Below are positions 1-8,409 of a DNA stretch of 64,000 nt, in pieces. This stretch comes from CALKJU01 sp035326425. GTDB lineage: Bacteria > Pseudomonadota > Alphaproteobacteria > Geminicoccales > Geminicoccaceae. Position numbers and translations under genes: made by a program. The notes under the pieces were generated by a model. That model was not told the origin of the DNA. It saw only the letters and a program-made list of their open reading frames with translations, and searched no databases. The stretch spans positions 1 to 64,000 of the forward strand of contig DAOLFG010000012.1 of NCBI GenBank assembly GCA_035326425.1, written 5' to 3'. Every line of letters begins with the position of its first letter. Position 1 is the first letter of the stretch.

Positions 1-115
1 GAGCACCGAACGACGCCGCCCGACGAAGCATGCGGCCGGCCGGCGAGGGCGCAGCCCGGCTTGCGCTCGGAGGCGCGCCCCGCCATCGTCGCCCCGGGCG
101 GACGGGGAGGTCTCG

Positions 116-1642
116 ATGTCGGGTGAGGGACGGCGCGGCGGGCGGGCAAGCCGGCGGGCGGAGCGGACCGGCTTCGCCTTGCGCCACCTGCCGCCGCTCG
201 AGCGCGGCATCCCGCTCTACGAGGTGCTGAGCGAGGAGCGGCTGGAGCTGGTCCACGACGCCTCGATGCGCATCCTCGAGGAGATCGGCATCGATTTCCG
301 CGATGCCGAATCGCTGGCCCTGTGGAAGGAGGCCGGCGCCGACGTCCAGGGCCAGCGCGTCCACATCCCGCGCGGCCTCGTCATGTCGCTGATGGCGACG
401 ATCCCCGCCGAGATCACCCTCCACGCCCGCAACCCGCAGCGCACCGCCACCATCGGCCACGGCCGCACCGTCTTCGCCCCGACCTACGGCTCGCCCTTCG
501 TCCGCATGGAGGACAACCAGCGCCGCTACGGCACGCTCGACGACCTCGAGAAGTTCCACCGCCTGGCCTACCTGTCGCCGGCGATCCACAACACCGGCTC
601 GGTCACCTGCGAGCCGGTCGACAAGCCGGTGCCCCGGCGGCATCTGCACATCACCTGGTCGGCGATCCGCAACTCCGACAAGAGCTTCATGGGCCCGGTG
701 ACGGCACCCGAGCGAGCCGAGGACGCGCTGAGGATGGCCGGCATCGTCTTCGGCGAGGATTTCGTGCGCGACAACCCGGTGATGGTCTCGCTCGCCAACT
801 GCAACTCGCCGCTGGTCTGGGACGGCATCATGCTGGGGGCGATCAAGACCTATGCCCGCTCCAACCAGCCGGTGATCTGCGCCCCGTTCACGCTGGCCGG
901 CGCCAACACCCCGGCCTCGGCCACCGCCACCGTCGCCGAGCTGAACGCCGAGGCCACCGCGGCGCTGGCCTTCACCCAGCTCGTCCGCCCCGGCTGCCCG
1001 ATGATCTACGGCCATTTCCTGGCGGCGGTGTCGATGAAGACCGGCGCACCCATGGCCGGCACCTCCGAGCTGGCCTTGATGAACCTGATGATCGGCCAGC
1101 TCGCCCGCAGGTATGGCGTGCCCTGGCGGTCGTCCGGCATGCTGACCGGCTCCAAGCTCACCGACGCCCAGTCGGGCTACGAGAGCGCCTTCAACATGCT
1201 GCCGATCCTGATGGCCGGTGCCCACTACGTGCTGCACTGCGCCGGCTGGACCGAGGCCGGGCTCACCGCCAGCCTGGGAAAATTCGCGCTGGATGCCGAG
1301 CAGATGGAGATGGTCTACCGCCTGGGCCAGGGGCCGCGCTTCGACGATTTCGACGAAGCGATGCAGGCCATCCGCGACATCGGCCCCGGCGGCCACTTCT
1401 TCGGCACCGCCCACACCCAGGCGCATTTCAAGGACGCCTTCTTCATGCCGGAGCTGATGGACAACAACAGCTTCGAGCAGTGGCAGATCGACGGCGAGAA
1501 GACCGCCGAGCAGCGCGGCATCGAGGCGGCCGAGCGCATGCTGGCGGCCTGGGTGCCGCCCGAGCTGGATCCCGGCGTGGCCGACGGCCTGCGCGACTTC
1601 GTGGCCAGGCGGGAGGAGGTGCTGCCCGAGGGAGTAGCCTGA
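116..1642 (+). CDS. MttB-family trimethylamine/betaine:corrinoid methyltransferase
   Basis: The 508-residue protein is co-linear over nearly its whole length with the trimethylamine methyltransferase (MttB) family, which moves a methyl group from a quaternary or tertiary amine to a corrinoid protein. No in-frame stop interrupts it, so it is a non-pyrrolysine MttB homologue, a group that includes glycine betaine methyltransferases. The ATG at 116 follows GGGGAGG at a good distance. The first 25 residues are Arg/Gly-rich and probably not part of the fold. No corrinoid protein or reductive activase is encoded nearby, so the substrate cannot be fixed from context. A binding-protein gene follows after about 130 bases and may or may not be related. 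Confidence 0.85.
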   Translation: MSGEGRRGGRASRRAERTGFALRHLPPLERGIPLYEVLSEERLELVHDASMRILEEIGIDFRDAESLALWKEAGADVQGQRVHIPRGLVMSLMATIPAEITLHARNPQRTATIGHGRTVFAPTYGSPFVRMEDNQRRYGTLDDLEKFHRLAYLSPAIHNTGSVTCEPVDKPVPRRHLHITWSAIRNSDKSFMGPVTAPERAEDALRMAGIVFGEDFVRDNPVMVSLANCNSPLVWDGIMLGAIKTYARSNQPVICAPFTLAGANTPASATATVAELNAEATAALAFTQLVRPGCPMIYGHFLAAVSMKTGAPMAGTSELALMNLMIGQLARRYGVPWRSSGMLTGSKLTDAQSGYESAFNMLPILMAGAHYVLHCAGWTEAGLTASLGKFALDAEQMEMVYRLGQGPRFDDFDEAMQAIRDIGPGGHFFGTAHTQAHFKDAFFMPELMDNNSFEQWQIDGEKTAEQRGIEAAERMLAAWVPPELDPGVADGLRDFVARREEVLPEGVA

Positions 1643-1773
1643 ACCCTGTCCCGCCGATTGCGCCTGCGATCGGGGCCGGACGGCTTGCCGGTAAAATTGA
1701 TGGTATCATAATGCCTCGGCATTCGGCGGCCACCGATGGTGACGCCGCCGGACATGCGGGGAGGCTGTTGGAA

Positions 1774-2733
1774 ATGCGCAAGGCTCTGCTCTGCCTGTCG
1801 GCAGCGGCGATGGCGCTCGTCGGCTTCGCGGCCGAAGTGCCTGCCGCCGACAAGCTGTTCGCGCTGGTGCCGAAGAACATGAACAATCCGTTCTTCGACC
1901 AGGCCCGCGACGGCTGCCAGAAGGCCGCCAAGGAGATCGGCGGCATCGAATGCTACTATATCGGGCCCGGCGAGCACGGCGGCGGCGACGAGCAGTTCGC
2001 CATGGTCCAGGACCTGATCGCCAGGAAGGTCGACGGGCTCGCCGTCTCGGTGGCGAACGCGCCGGCGATCGGCAAGGCGGCCGCCGCCGCCAAGGCCGCC
2101 GGCATCCCGTTCGTCACCTGGGACAGCGACCTGCTGCCCGAGGCCAAGGATCTGCGCGCCACCTATATCGGCACGGTCAACACCGAGATCGGCAGGGAGA
2201 TCGCGAAAAGGCTGGTGGCGCTGAAGCCCGACGGCGGCACCTACTGCATCCAGAGCGGCGGGCCGGCGGCCGTGAACATGAACGAGCGCATGAAGGGGAT
2301 GCTGGAGACCCTGCCGGCCGACAAGTGGAAGCAGGTCGACGGCTGCCCGCTCTACAACAATGACGACTTCCCGCTGTCGATCGTGCAGATGACCGACATC
2401 CTGGCGAAGTACCCGAAGCTCGACGCCATGCTGAACGCCGGCGGCGCGCCGCAGATGCTGCCCGAGGCCTATCGCCAGCTCACCGCCCGCTACAAGGACC
2501 GGATCGCCAGCGGTGACCTCGTGCTGCTGTTCGTCGAGACCATGGACGTGCAGATGGGCTTCCTCAAGGAAGGCCTGAGCCAGGGCCAGGTCGGCCAGCG
2601 GCCCTACGAGATGGGCTACCGCGCCATGTACGTCCTCAACGATCTGGTCAACGGCAAGAAGCCCGAGGATCCGATCACCGTCGGCCTCGACGTCTGCACG
2701 GCAGAGACCATCGACACCTGCAAGACCAAGTAG
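1774..2733 (+). CDS. Sugar-type ABC transporter periplasmic binding protein
   Basis: A 319-residue exported protein of the type 1 periplasmic binding fold (ribose/galactose-binding-like, Peripla_BP_4). Residues 1-24 form a signal peptide: a short basic start (MRK), a hydrophobic run, and a likely cleavage after VPAA. The mature protein opens with the family-typical stretch FALVPKNMNNPFFDQ. It should deliver a small solute to an ABC importer, but no permease or ATPase gene lies beside it. The ATG at 1774 is chosen because it starts directly at the signal peptide. The substrate is unknown; a sugar, polyol or similar compound is the family default. Confidence 0.82.
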   Translation: MRKALLCLSAAAMALVGFAAEVPAADKLFALVPKNMNNPFFDQARDGCQKAAKEIGGIECYYIGPGEHGGGDEQFAMVQDLIARKVDGLAVSVANAPAIGKAAAAAKAAGIPFVTWDSDLLPEAKDLRATYIGTVNTEIGREIAKRLVALKPDGGTYCIQSGGPAAVNMNERMKGMLETLPADKWKQVDGCPLYNNDDFPLSIVQMTDILAKYPKLDAMLNAGGAPQMLPEAYRQLTARYKDRIASGDLVLLFVETMDVQMGFLKEGLSQGQVGQRPYEMGYRAMYVLNDLVNGKKPEDPITVGLDVCTAETIDTCKTK

Positions 2734-2811
2734 CGACCTTTCGGCCGGTGGTGGGCGGGCCGCCGCCGGCCTAGCTTTCGTGGCGGACCTCAGCGGATGT
2801 GGAGACCGCCC

Positions 2812-3060
2812 ATGGAGGAGACCCGCGCCGTCGCCCGGCTGCCGGGGCTGGACATCGCCATCGACCATCGGGTCGAGGACGATGCCGAGACCATCGTCGT
2901 CAGCCTGCGCGCCACGCCGGGCTTCGAGGCCGTGGCGGCCTGGCTCGATCCCATGACCATGATGCGGGCCTGGATGGCACCCTGGGCCGCCCTCAACCCC
3001 TGGCTCGCCGCCGTCCTGCCGCCGGCGGAGCCGGTGAGGCGGGCCCTGCCGCGCTCATAG
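2812..3060 (+). CDS. Small conserved-looking protein of unknown function
   Basis: An 82-residue product that I do not recognise. It has a balanced composition, a charged N-terminal half and a Trp/Ala/Pro-rich C-terminal half (WLDPM, MAPWAALNPWL). There is no signal peptide, cysteine pair or obvious nucleotide-binding motif. The ATG at 2812 is preceded by GGAGA at about 7 bases; an ATG at 2797 would add five residues but has no comparable site. Its last six bases overlap the 3' end of the convergent yqgE gene. It looks more like a real gene than a shadow because its frame does not simply mirror a neighbour, but no function can be given. Confidence 0.5.
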   Translation: MEETRAVARLPGLDIAIDHRVEDDAETIVVSLRATPGFEAVAAWLDPMTMMRAWMAPWAALNPWLAAVLPPAEPVRRALPRS

Positions 3061-3654
3061 CTCGATGCCGCGGCGGGCGAAGGCGTAGCGCCAGACCTCG
3101 TCGATCTCGTCGGTCAGCACCAGCGACGGGTCGGCCGGGACGACCAGCCAGTCCTTCCGCGCCAGCTCGCCCTCGAGCTGGCCGGGCCCCCAGCCGGCAT
3201 AGCCCAGCACCAGCTTCGCGGGGCCGGCGAGGCGGCCCTCGGCCAGGTCGGCCACGGCCTGCGGATCGCTGGTCATCGCCAGCCCGGCCGCGACCTCGCG
3301 GGTGGCCGGCGTGGCATAGCCAAGCCCGTGGACGACGAAGCCGATCTCGGGCTCGACCGGTCCGCCATAGTAGACGTCCACGTCCCCCGACGCCGTCCCG
3401 GGGTCGCGGCCGAGCTGCCGCAGCAGCTCGGCGACCGGCGCCCGGCCGTAGCGGCGGTTGACGACGAGGCCCATCGCACCCTCGGCGTCGTGATGCACCA
3501 TCAGCACGACGGTGCGATCGAAGTTCGGATCGGCCAGCTTCTCCTCGGCCACCAGTAGCATGCCGGCGGTCGAGGAGGGGGCATCCTCGCCGGCCCGCGG
3601 CACGGTGGGCAGCAGCAGGAGCACCGAGAGGCAGAGACCGGCGATCGGGCGCAT
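3055..3654 (-). CDS. YqgE/AlgH (DUF179) family protein with an N-terminal signal peptide
   Basis: A 199-residue YqgE/AlgH-family protein, a widespread family without a settled biochemical role. Family features are visible from about residue 30: the stretch GMLLVAEEKLADPNFDRTVV, then GAMGLVVNRR, YYGGPVEP, and GYAGWGPGQLE near the C-terminus. Unlike the textbook members, which begin directly with the domain, this one starts with what looks like a secretion signal (MRPIAGLCLSVLLLLPTVPRA). The ATG at 3654 is supported by GGAGGA seven bases upstream; a start further upstream is open but has no such site. It converges on the small gene at 2812-3060. Confidence 0.85.
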   Translation of the reverse strand: MRPIAGLCLSVLLLLPTVPRAGEDAPSSTAGMLLVAEEKLADPNFDRTVVLMVHHDAEGAMGLVVNRRYGRAPVAELLRQLGRDPGTASGDVDVYYGGPVEPEIGFVVHGLGYATPATREVAAGLAMTSDPQAVADLAEGRLAGPAKLVLGYAGWGPGQLEGELARKDWLVVPADPSLVLTDEIDEVWRYAFARRGIEL

Positions 3655-3730
3655 CCGCAATTCCTCCGGCCTGCAGCCTAGCGCGCCCACAGCGCCGGCC
3701 GCTAGGATCGGGCGTCGAGGGGAGGCCGTC

Positions 3731-4780
3731 ATGCGAAGCTGGCAGATCGTCGATTGGGGCAAGCCGCTCGAGCCGCGGGACTATGCCGACCCGCAGCCGC
3801 AGGGCGGCCAGGTTCTGATGAAGGTCGATGCCTGCGGCGTCTGCCACACCGACCTGCACCTGCACGAGGGCTTCTTCGACCTCGGCGGCGGCGAGGCGCT
3901 GCGGGTCGCCGACCGTGGTGTGAAGCTGCCCTTCACCATGGGCCACGAGGTGGTCGGCACCGTGCTCGCCGCCGGCCCCGACGCCGAGGGCGTGGCCCCG
4001 GGCGACCGCCGCATCGTCTATCCATGGATCGGCTGCGGCCAGTGCGAGGTCTGCCGCAAGGGCCAGGAGCTGTTGTGCCTGAAGCCGCGCATCGTCGGGA
4101 CCTGGAAGGACGGCGGCTACAGCGACCGGGTGATCGTGCCGGATGCCCGCTACCTTGTCGATTTCGACGGCATCCCCGAGGGGCTGGCCGCCACCTATGC
4201 CTGCTCCGGCCTCACCGCCTACAGCGCCGTGCGCAAGGTCGGCGAGCTCGGCCCCGACGACAGCCTGCTGCTGATCGGCGCCGGCGGGGTCGGCCTCAGC
4301 ACGCTGCACATCGCCCGCGCCATCACCCGGGCCCGGCTGATCGTCGCCGATGTCGACCCGGCCAAGCGGGCGCTGGCCGAGAAGGAGGGCGCGCTCGTCG
4401 TCGACAACGCCGCCGAGGGGGCGTTGGCCAAGGTCCGCGAGCTGGGTGGCGGAGGCGTGTCCGCGGCCATCGACCACGTCGGCCGGCCGGCGACGGCCCG
4501 CTTCGGCATCGAGGCGCTGCGCAAGGGTGGCACGATGGTGGTGGTGGGCCTCTACGGCGACCGGCTGACCATCCCGGTGCCCTGGCTGCCCTTGCGGATG
4601 TTGACGCTGAGAGGCTCGTTCACCGGCACGCTCGACGAGCTGAAGGAGCTGGTGGCACTGGCCAAGGCCGGGAAGATCCCGCCGATCCCGGTGCAGGACC
4701 GGCCGATCGCCGAGGTCAACGCCGTGCTCGACGATCTGCGCAAGGGCCGGGTCGCCGGCCGGGTCGTGCTGCGGCCGTGA
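3731..4780 (+). CDS. Zinc-dependent alcohol dehydrogenase (MDR family)
   Basis: A 349-residue medium-chain dehydrogenase that should oxidise an alcohol with NAD(P)+. The catalytic-zinc ligands are present (Cys38 in GVCHTD, His72-Glu73 in MGHEVVG). The structural-zinc cysteines are at about 102, 105, 108 and 116 (GCGQCEVCRKG...C). The Rossmann glycine motif is LIGAGGVGLS. The ATG at 3731 follows GGGGAGG. Its stop codon overlaps the GTG start of rsmD, so the two are probably translationally coupled although functionally unrelated. The substrate cannot be deduced. Confidence 0.88.
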   Translation: MRSWQIVDWGKPLEPRDYADPQPQGGQVLMKVDACGVCHTDLHLHEGFFDLGGGEALRVADRGVKLPFTMGHEVVGTVLAAGPDAEGVAPGDRRIVYPWIGCGQCEVCRKGQELLCLKPRIVGTWKDGGYSDRVIVPDARYLVDFDGIPEGLAATYACSGLTAYSAVRKVGELGPDDSLLLIGAGGVGLSTLHIARAITRARLIVADVDPAKRALAEKEGALVVDNAAEGALAKVRELGGGGVSAAIDHVGRPATARFGIEALRKGGTMVVVGLYGDRLTIPVPWLPLRMLTLRGSFTGTLDELKELVALAKAGKIPPIPVQDRPIAEVNAVLDDLRKGRVAGRVVLRP

Positions 4781-5325
4781 GGATCGTCGCCGGGCGGCAT
4801 CGCGGCCGCCGGCTGGCGGCTCCCGAAGGCGACGGCGTCCGGCCGACCCACGACCGGGCGCGCGAGGCGGTCTTCGGCATCCTCGAGCACGGGACGCCGC
4901 CGCTGGCCGGCAGCCGCTTCCTCGACCTGTTCGCCGGCACCGGCGCCAACGGGCTGGAGGCCGTCTCGCGCGGCGCCGCCTCGGCGATGCTGGTCGAGCG
5001 CGACGATGCGGCATTGCGGGCGATGGCCGCCAACCGCACCGCGCTGGGCGAGGAGCGGACGGTCGGCATCCTCCGGGCCGACGCCACCCGCCTGCCGCGC
5101 GCCACCCGAGCCTACGACATCGCCTTCCTCGACCCGCCCTGGGGCAGCGGACTGCACGAAGCCGCCCTCGCCGGCCTGCTGGCCGGCGGCTGGCTGGCGC
5201 CCGGCGGCCGCGTCGTCTGCGAGCTGTCGCCGCGCGAGACGCTGGAGCCGCCGACCGGCCTCGCGGTCGAGGACGAGCGCCGCTACGGCAAGGCGCGGTT
5301 TGTCTTCTTGCGGGTCGCGGCCTAA
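4777..5325 (+). CDS. rsmD: 16S rRNA (guanine(966)-N2)-methyltransferase RsmD
   Basis: A 182-residue SAM-dependent RNA methyltransferase that modifies G966 of 16S rRNA during 30S assembly. It begins with the family-typical RIVAGRHRGRRL, carries the SAM-binding motif DLFAGTGANGLEAVSRGA, and the catalytic motif DPPW within AFLDPPWGSG. Many homologues have DPPY or DPPF, so Trp is an acceptable variant. The start is a GTG at 4777 that overlaps the TGA of the dehydrogenase gene (GTGA arrangement). Length matches the family. Confidence 0.9.
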   Translation: MRIVAGRHRGRRLAAPEGDGVRPTHDRAREAVFGILEHGTPPLAGSRFLDLFAGTGANGLEAVSRGAASAMLVERDDAALRAMAANRTALGEERTVGILRADATRLPRATRAYDIAFLDPPWGSGLHEAALAGLLAGGWLAPGGRVVCELSPRETLEPPTGLAVEDERRYGKARFVFLRVAA

Positions 5326-5388
5326 GTCGTCACCGAGCCATCACGCGGCGCCGCCAGAAGGCGTCCCGACGCACCACGAGGGGCCGGC

Positions 5389-6372
5389 ATGCTGCAGACC
5401 TTCGCCCGCGCAGCGCGGGACATCCGCGTCATGGCGCCGGTCGACGTCGAGCACCTGCCCGACGAGGTGGTGTGGCTCGACCTGCACGAGCCGACGCCGG
5501 AGGAGCTGCGCGCGATCGAGCACCGGCTCGGCATCGAGACGCCGACGCGCGAGGAGATGCGCGAGATCGAGGCGTCGTCGCGGGTCTACGAGGAGGGCGG
5601 GGCGCTCTACCTCACCGCCACGCTGCTCTACCAGGCGGACGCGCTGCCGCCGCGCACCACCGAGGTCGGCTTCATCCTGAAGGGCGAGCGGCTGGTGACG
5701 ATGCGCTTCGCCGACCCGCAGCCCTTCCGCAGCATGGCCGGGCGCATCGAGCGCTACGGCGCCACGCTGACCACCGCGCACGGCGTGTTCTTCTGGCTGC
5801 TCGATGCCATCATCGCCCGCGTCGCCGACGTGATGGAGCGCTCGGCGCTCGATCTCGACGAGATGTCGGACAGCATCTTCGGCGCGGCGCGCAAGTCGGG
5901 CAAGGAGGAGAAGCCCGACCTCCTGGAGGCGCTGGAACGCATCGGCCGCAACGGTGCGACGATGGCCAAGGCCGCCGAGAGCCTGCACACCCTGCAGCGG
6001 ATATTGCTGGCGGTGGGTGTGGCCGATTCGCTGCCGCAGCTCGGCCGCAAGGACGCCCGCCAGCGCGCCAAGGCGCTGACCCGGGACGTCCAGTCGCTGA
6101 CCGACCAGCTGGCCCGCATCAACACCAAGATCGACCTGCTGCTCAACGCCACGCTCGGCCTGATCAACATCGAGCAGAACAACATCATCAAGATCTTCTC
6201 GGTGGTGGCGGTGGTGTTCCTGCCGCCGACGCTGATCGCCAGCATCTACGGCATGAACTTCGGCTTCATGCCGGAGCTGAGCTGGCACTGGGGCTATCCG
6301 CTGGCGATCGTGCTGATGGTCGTCTCGGCGATCATGCCGTTCGCCTACTTCAAGCGCAAAGGCTGGCTCTGA
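5389..6372 (+). CDS. corA: CorA-family magnesium/divalent metal transporter
   Basis: A 327-residue inner-membrane channel of the CorA family. A large cytoplasmic N-terminal region is followed by two C-terminal membrane segments. The signature GMN loop (YGMNFGFMPEL) separates them, and the chain ends with the basic tail FKRKGWL, as usual. The long helix before the first membrane segment includes SLTDQLARINTKIDLLLN. It should import Mg2+ or related ions down the membrane potential. It stands alone in its transcription unit; the ATG follows GAGGGG at 5378-5383. Confidence 0.92.
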   Translation: MLQTFARAARDIRVMAPVDVEHLPDEVVWLDLHEPTPEELRAIEHRLGIETPTREEMREIEASSRVYEEGGALYLTATLLYQADALPPRTTEVGFILKGERLVTMRFADPQPFRSMAGRIERYGATLTTAHGVFFWLLDAIIARVADVMERSALDLDEMSDSIFGAARKSGKEEKPDLLEALERIGRNGATMAKAAESLHTLQRILLAVGVADSLPQLGRKDARQRAKALTRDVQSLTDQLARINTKIDLLLNATLGLINIEQNNIIKIFSVVAVVFLPPTLIASIYGMNFGFMPELSWHWGYPLAIVLMVVSAIMPFAYFKRKGWL

Positions 6373-6466
6373 CCAATCTCGTGTTGACCCCGACTACGGG
6401 AGCGGTCAGACAGGCTTCAAACAAATGGCGAAAGCGCCACGGCGCGACATCAGGGAAAGCGAAGAG

Positions 6467-8395
6467 ATGCGCGGATCGAAGCCGATCTCGGCCGGAGCCG
6501 GCAGTTTATTGTCGCTGGCGATGGCTCTCGCGATCGCCGGCCCAGCCGTGGCCGTCGAATATTCGGAGTCACCCATACTCGCCGCCAAGGTCGCCAAGGG
6601 CGAGCTGCCGCCGGTGGCGGAGCGGCTGCCGCAGCAGCCGGAGGTGGTGACGCCGTTCGAGGAGCCGGGCCGCTACGGCGGCACCATCCACCTCGGCCTC
6701 ACCGGCTCGAACGACCACAACTCGATCCTGCGCATCGTCGGCCCCCAGGGCCTGACACGCTGGAACCTCGAATGGACCGAGGCGCTGCCCAACCTCGCTG
6801 CGAGCTGGGATATCGAGGGCGAGGGCCGCAGCTTCGTCTTCCATCTCCGGCCCGGCACCAAATGGTCGGACGGCCAGCCCTTCACCGCCGACGACGTGCT
6901 GTTCAACATGAACGACGTCTTCCTCAACAAGGATTTCGGCGCCATTCCGTCGCGCTACATCGTCGGCGGCGAGCCGGTGAAGGTCGAGAAGATCGACGAC
7001 TACGCCGTTCGCTTCACCTTCGCCGAGCCCTACGGCAGCTTCCTCTTCGACCTCGCCTCGCCGCGCGGCCAGCACCCGACGCTGTTCCCGAAGCACTACT
7101 GCAAGCAGTTCCATCCCACCTACAACCCCGACGCACCCAAGCTCGCCGTCGAGGCCGGCGTGACGACCTGGCAGGCGCTGCTCACCGCCAGGTGCGGCGA
7201 CATCGAGATCCCGGCGCGCTGGGGCAATCCCGACAAGCCGACGCTCGATCCCTGGGTCATCACCGAGCCCTATGTCGGCGGCGCCGTGCGGGTGGTGCTG
7301 GAGCGCAACCCCTATTTCTGGCAGGTCGATACGAAGGGCCAGCAGCTGCCCTATGTCGACCGCATCGAGAACAAGGTCTTCCAGAACGCCGAGGCGCTGC
7401 TGCTCGCCGCCATGGGCGGCGAGATCGACGTGCAGGTGCGCAACCTCGACAACCCGGCCAACCGGCCGGTGCTGGCCGAGAACCGCGAGAAGGGCGGCTA
7501 CGACTTCTTCGAGGCGACGGCACCCGGCGGCACCGTCATGCTGATCCAGCCCAACCTCACCCACAAGGACCCGGAGATGCGGGCGCTGTTCAACCAGCGC
7601 GACTTCCGCATCGCCCTGTCGCTCGGCATCAACCGGCAGGAGCTCATCGACATCGCCCTGCTGGGCGAGGGCCGGCCCTGGCAGCTCGGACCCTACGAGG
7701 ACGACCCGCGCTACAACGAGAAGCTGTCGAAGCAGTTCACCGAATACGACCCGGCGCGGGCCAACCAGCTCCTCGACGGGCTGGGCTACACCAAGCGCGA
7801 CGACCAGGGCTACCGCCTGCTGCCCAGCGGCAAGCGGCTGCGCTTCCAGGTCGACGTGATTCCGTCGATCGTGCCGGAATCGGTCGACCTGCTCGAGCTG
7901 ATCGAGCGGCAATGGGCCCAGATCGGCGTCGACATGGAGATCAACAGCATCGAGCGGGCGTTCTTCTTCGAGCGCGTCTCCAACGCCTACGACCACGACA
8001 TGGCGGTGTGGGCGGCCGGCGAGAACTGGGCGCCGGGCAGCCTGCTGCAGGAGATGGTGCCGATCTGGATGGGTGCGCGCTACGGCATCGGCTGGTGGCA
8101 GTGGTTCCTCAGCAACGGCACCAAGGGTGTCGAGCCGCCGGACCACATCAAGGAGCGCAAGCGGCTGCGCGACGCCTGGCTCGCCGCCATCGACGACGGC
8201 GAGCGCAACAGGCTGCTGCAGGAGATCATCGGCATCGCCGCCGACCAGTTCGAGGTGATCGGCACCGCCAGCTATGGGCCGCGCTACGGCATCGTGAAGA
8301 CCGACATGAAGAACGTGCCGCCCAAGATGGCCAACTCGTTCGACTACGCCACGCCGGCCCCGGCGCTGCCGCAGCAGTTCTTCTACGCCGAGTGA
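6467..8395 (+). CDS. Peptide/nickel-type ABC transporter substrate-binding protein
   Basis: A large exported binding protein of the SBP_bac_5 (DppA/OppA-like) family, 642 residues from the chosen start. The region FHLRPGTKWSDGQPFTADDV is diagnostic of the family. The start at 6467 is chosen because it begins directly at a signal peptide ending near PAVA and because AGGGAAAG lies just upstream. An in-frame ATG at 6425 would add 14 charged residues before the signal. No permease or ATPase genes adjoin it. Its TGA lies within the short overlap region with the next gene, a sulfatase, suggesting co-transcription and possibly a shared substrate. Confidence 0.85.
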   Translation: MRGSKPISAGAGSLLSLAMALAIAGPAVAVEYSESPILAAKVAKGELPPVAERLPQQPEVVTPFEEPGRYGGTIHLGLTGSNDHNSILRIVGPQGLTRWNLEWTEALPNLAASWDIEGEGRSFVFHLRPGTKWSDGQPFTADDVLFNMNDVFLNKDFGAIPSRYIVGGEPVKVEKIDDYAVRFTFAEPYGSFLFDLASPRGQHPTLFPKHYCKQFHPTYNPDAPKLAVEAGVTTWQALLTARCGDIEIPARWGNPDKPTLDPWVITEPYVGGAVRVVLERNPYFWQVDTKGQQLPYVDRIENKVFQNAEALLLAAMGGEIDVQVRNLDNPANRPVLAENREKGGYDFFEATAPGGTVMLIQPNLTHKDPEMRALFNQRDFRIALSLGINRQELIDIALLGEGRPWQLGPYEDDPRYNEKLSKQFTEYDPARANQLLDGLGYTKRDDQGYRLLPSGKRLRFQVDVIPSIVPESVDLLELIERQWAQIGVDMEINSIERAFFFERVSNAYDHDMAVWAAGENWAPGSLLQEMVPIWMGARYGIGWWQWFLSNGTKGVEPPDHIKERKRLRDAWLAAIDDGERNRLLQEIIGIAADQFEVIGTASYGPRYGIVKTDMKNVPPKMANSFDYATPAPALPQQFFYAE

Positions 8396-8409
8396 GGGTG
8401 GGCAGCATC

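Noticed and set aside
1..115. Coding frames in the first 115 bases
   Set aside because: Open frames exist because of high GC, but none shows a family signature or start; only the ribosome site of the first gene is supported.
116..1642. Possible pyrrolysine-containing MttB
   Set aside because: The reading frame has no internal amber codon, so this is the non-pyrrolysine type.
322..1770. Very long plus-strand open frame running into the sugar-binding protein
   Set aside because: The part before 1774 is an Arg/Pro/His-rich shadow of the MttB gene in another frame; the real protein starts at the signal peptide.
1315..2868. 517-codon minus-strand frame across the MttB and binding-protein genes
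   Set aside because: Composition is that of a high-GC antisense shadow, and it covers two genes with clear family identity.
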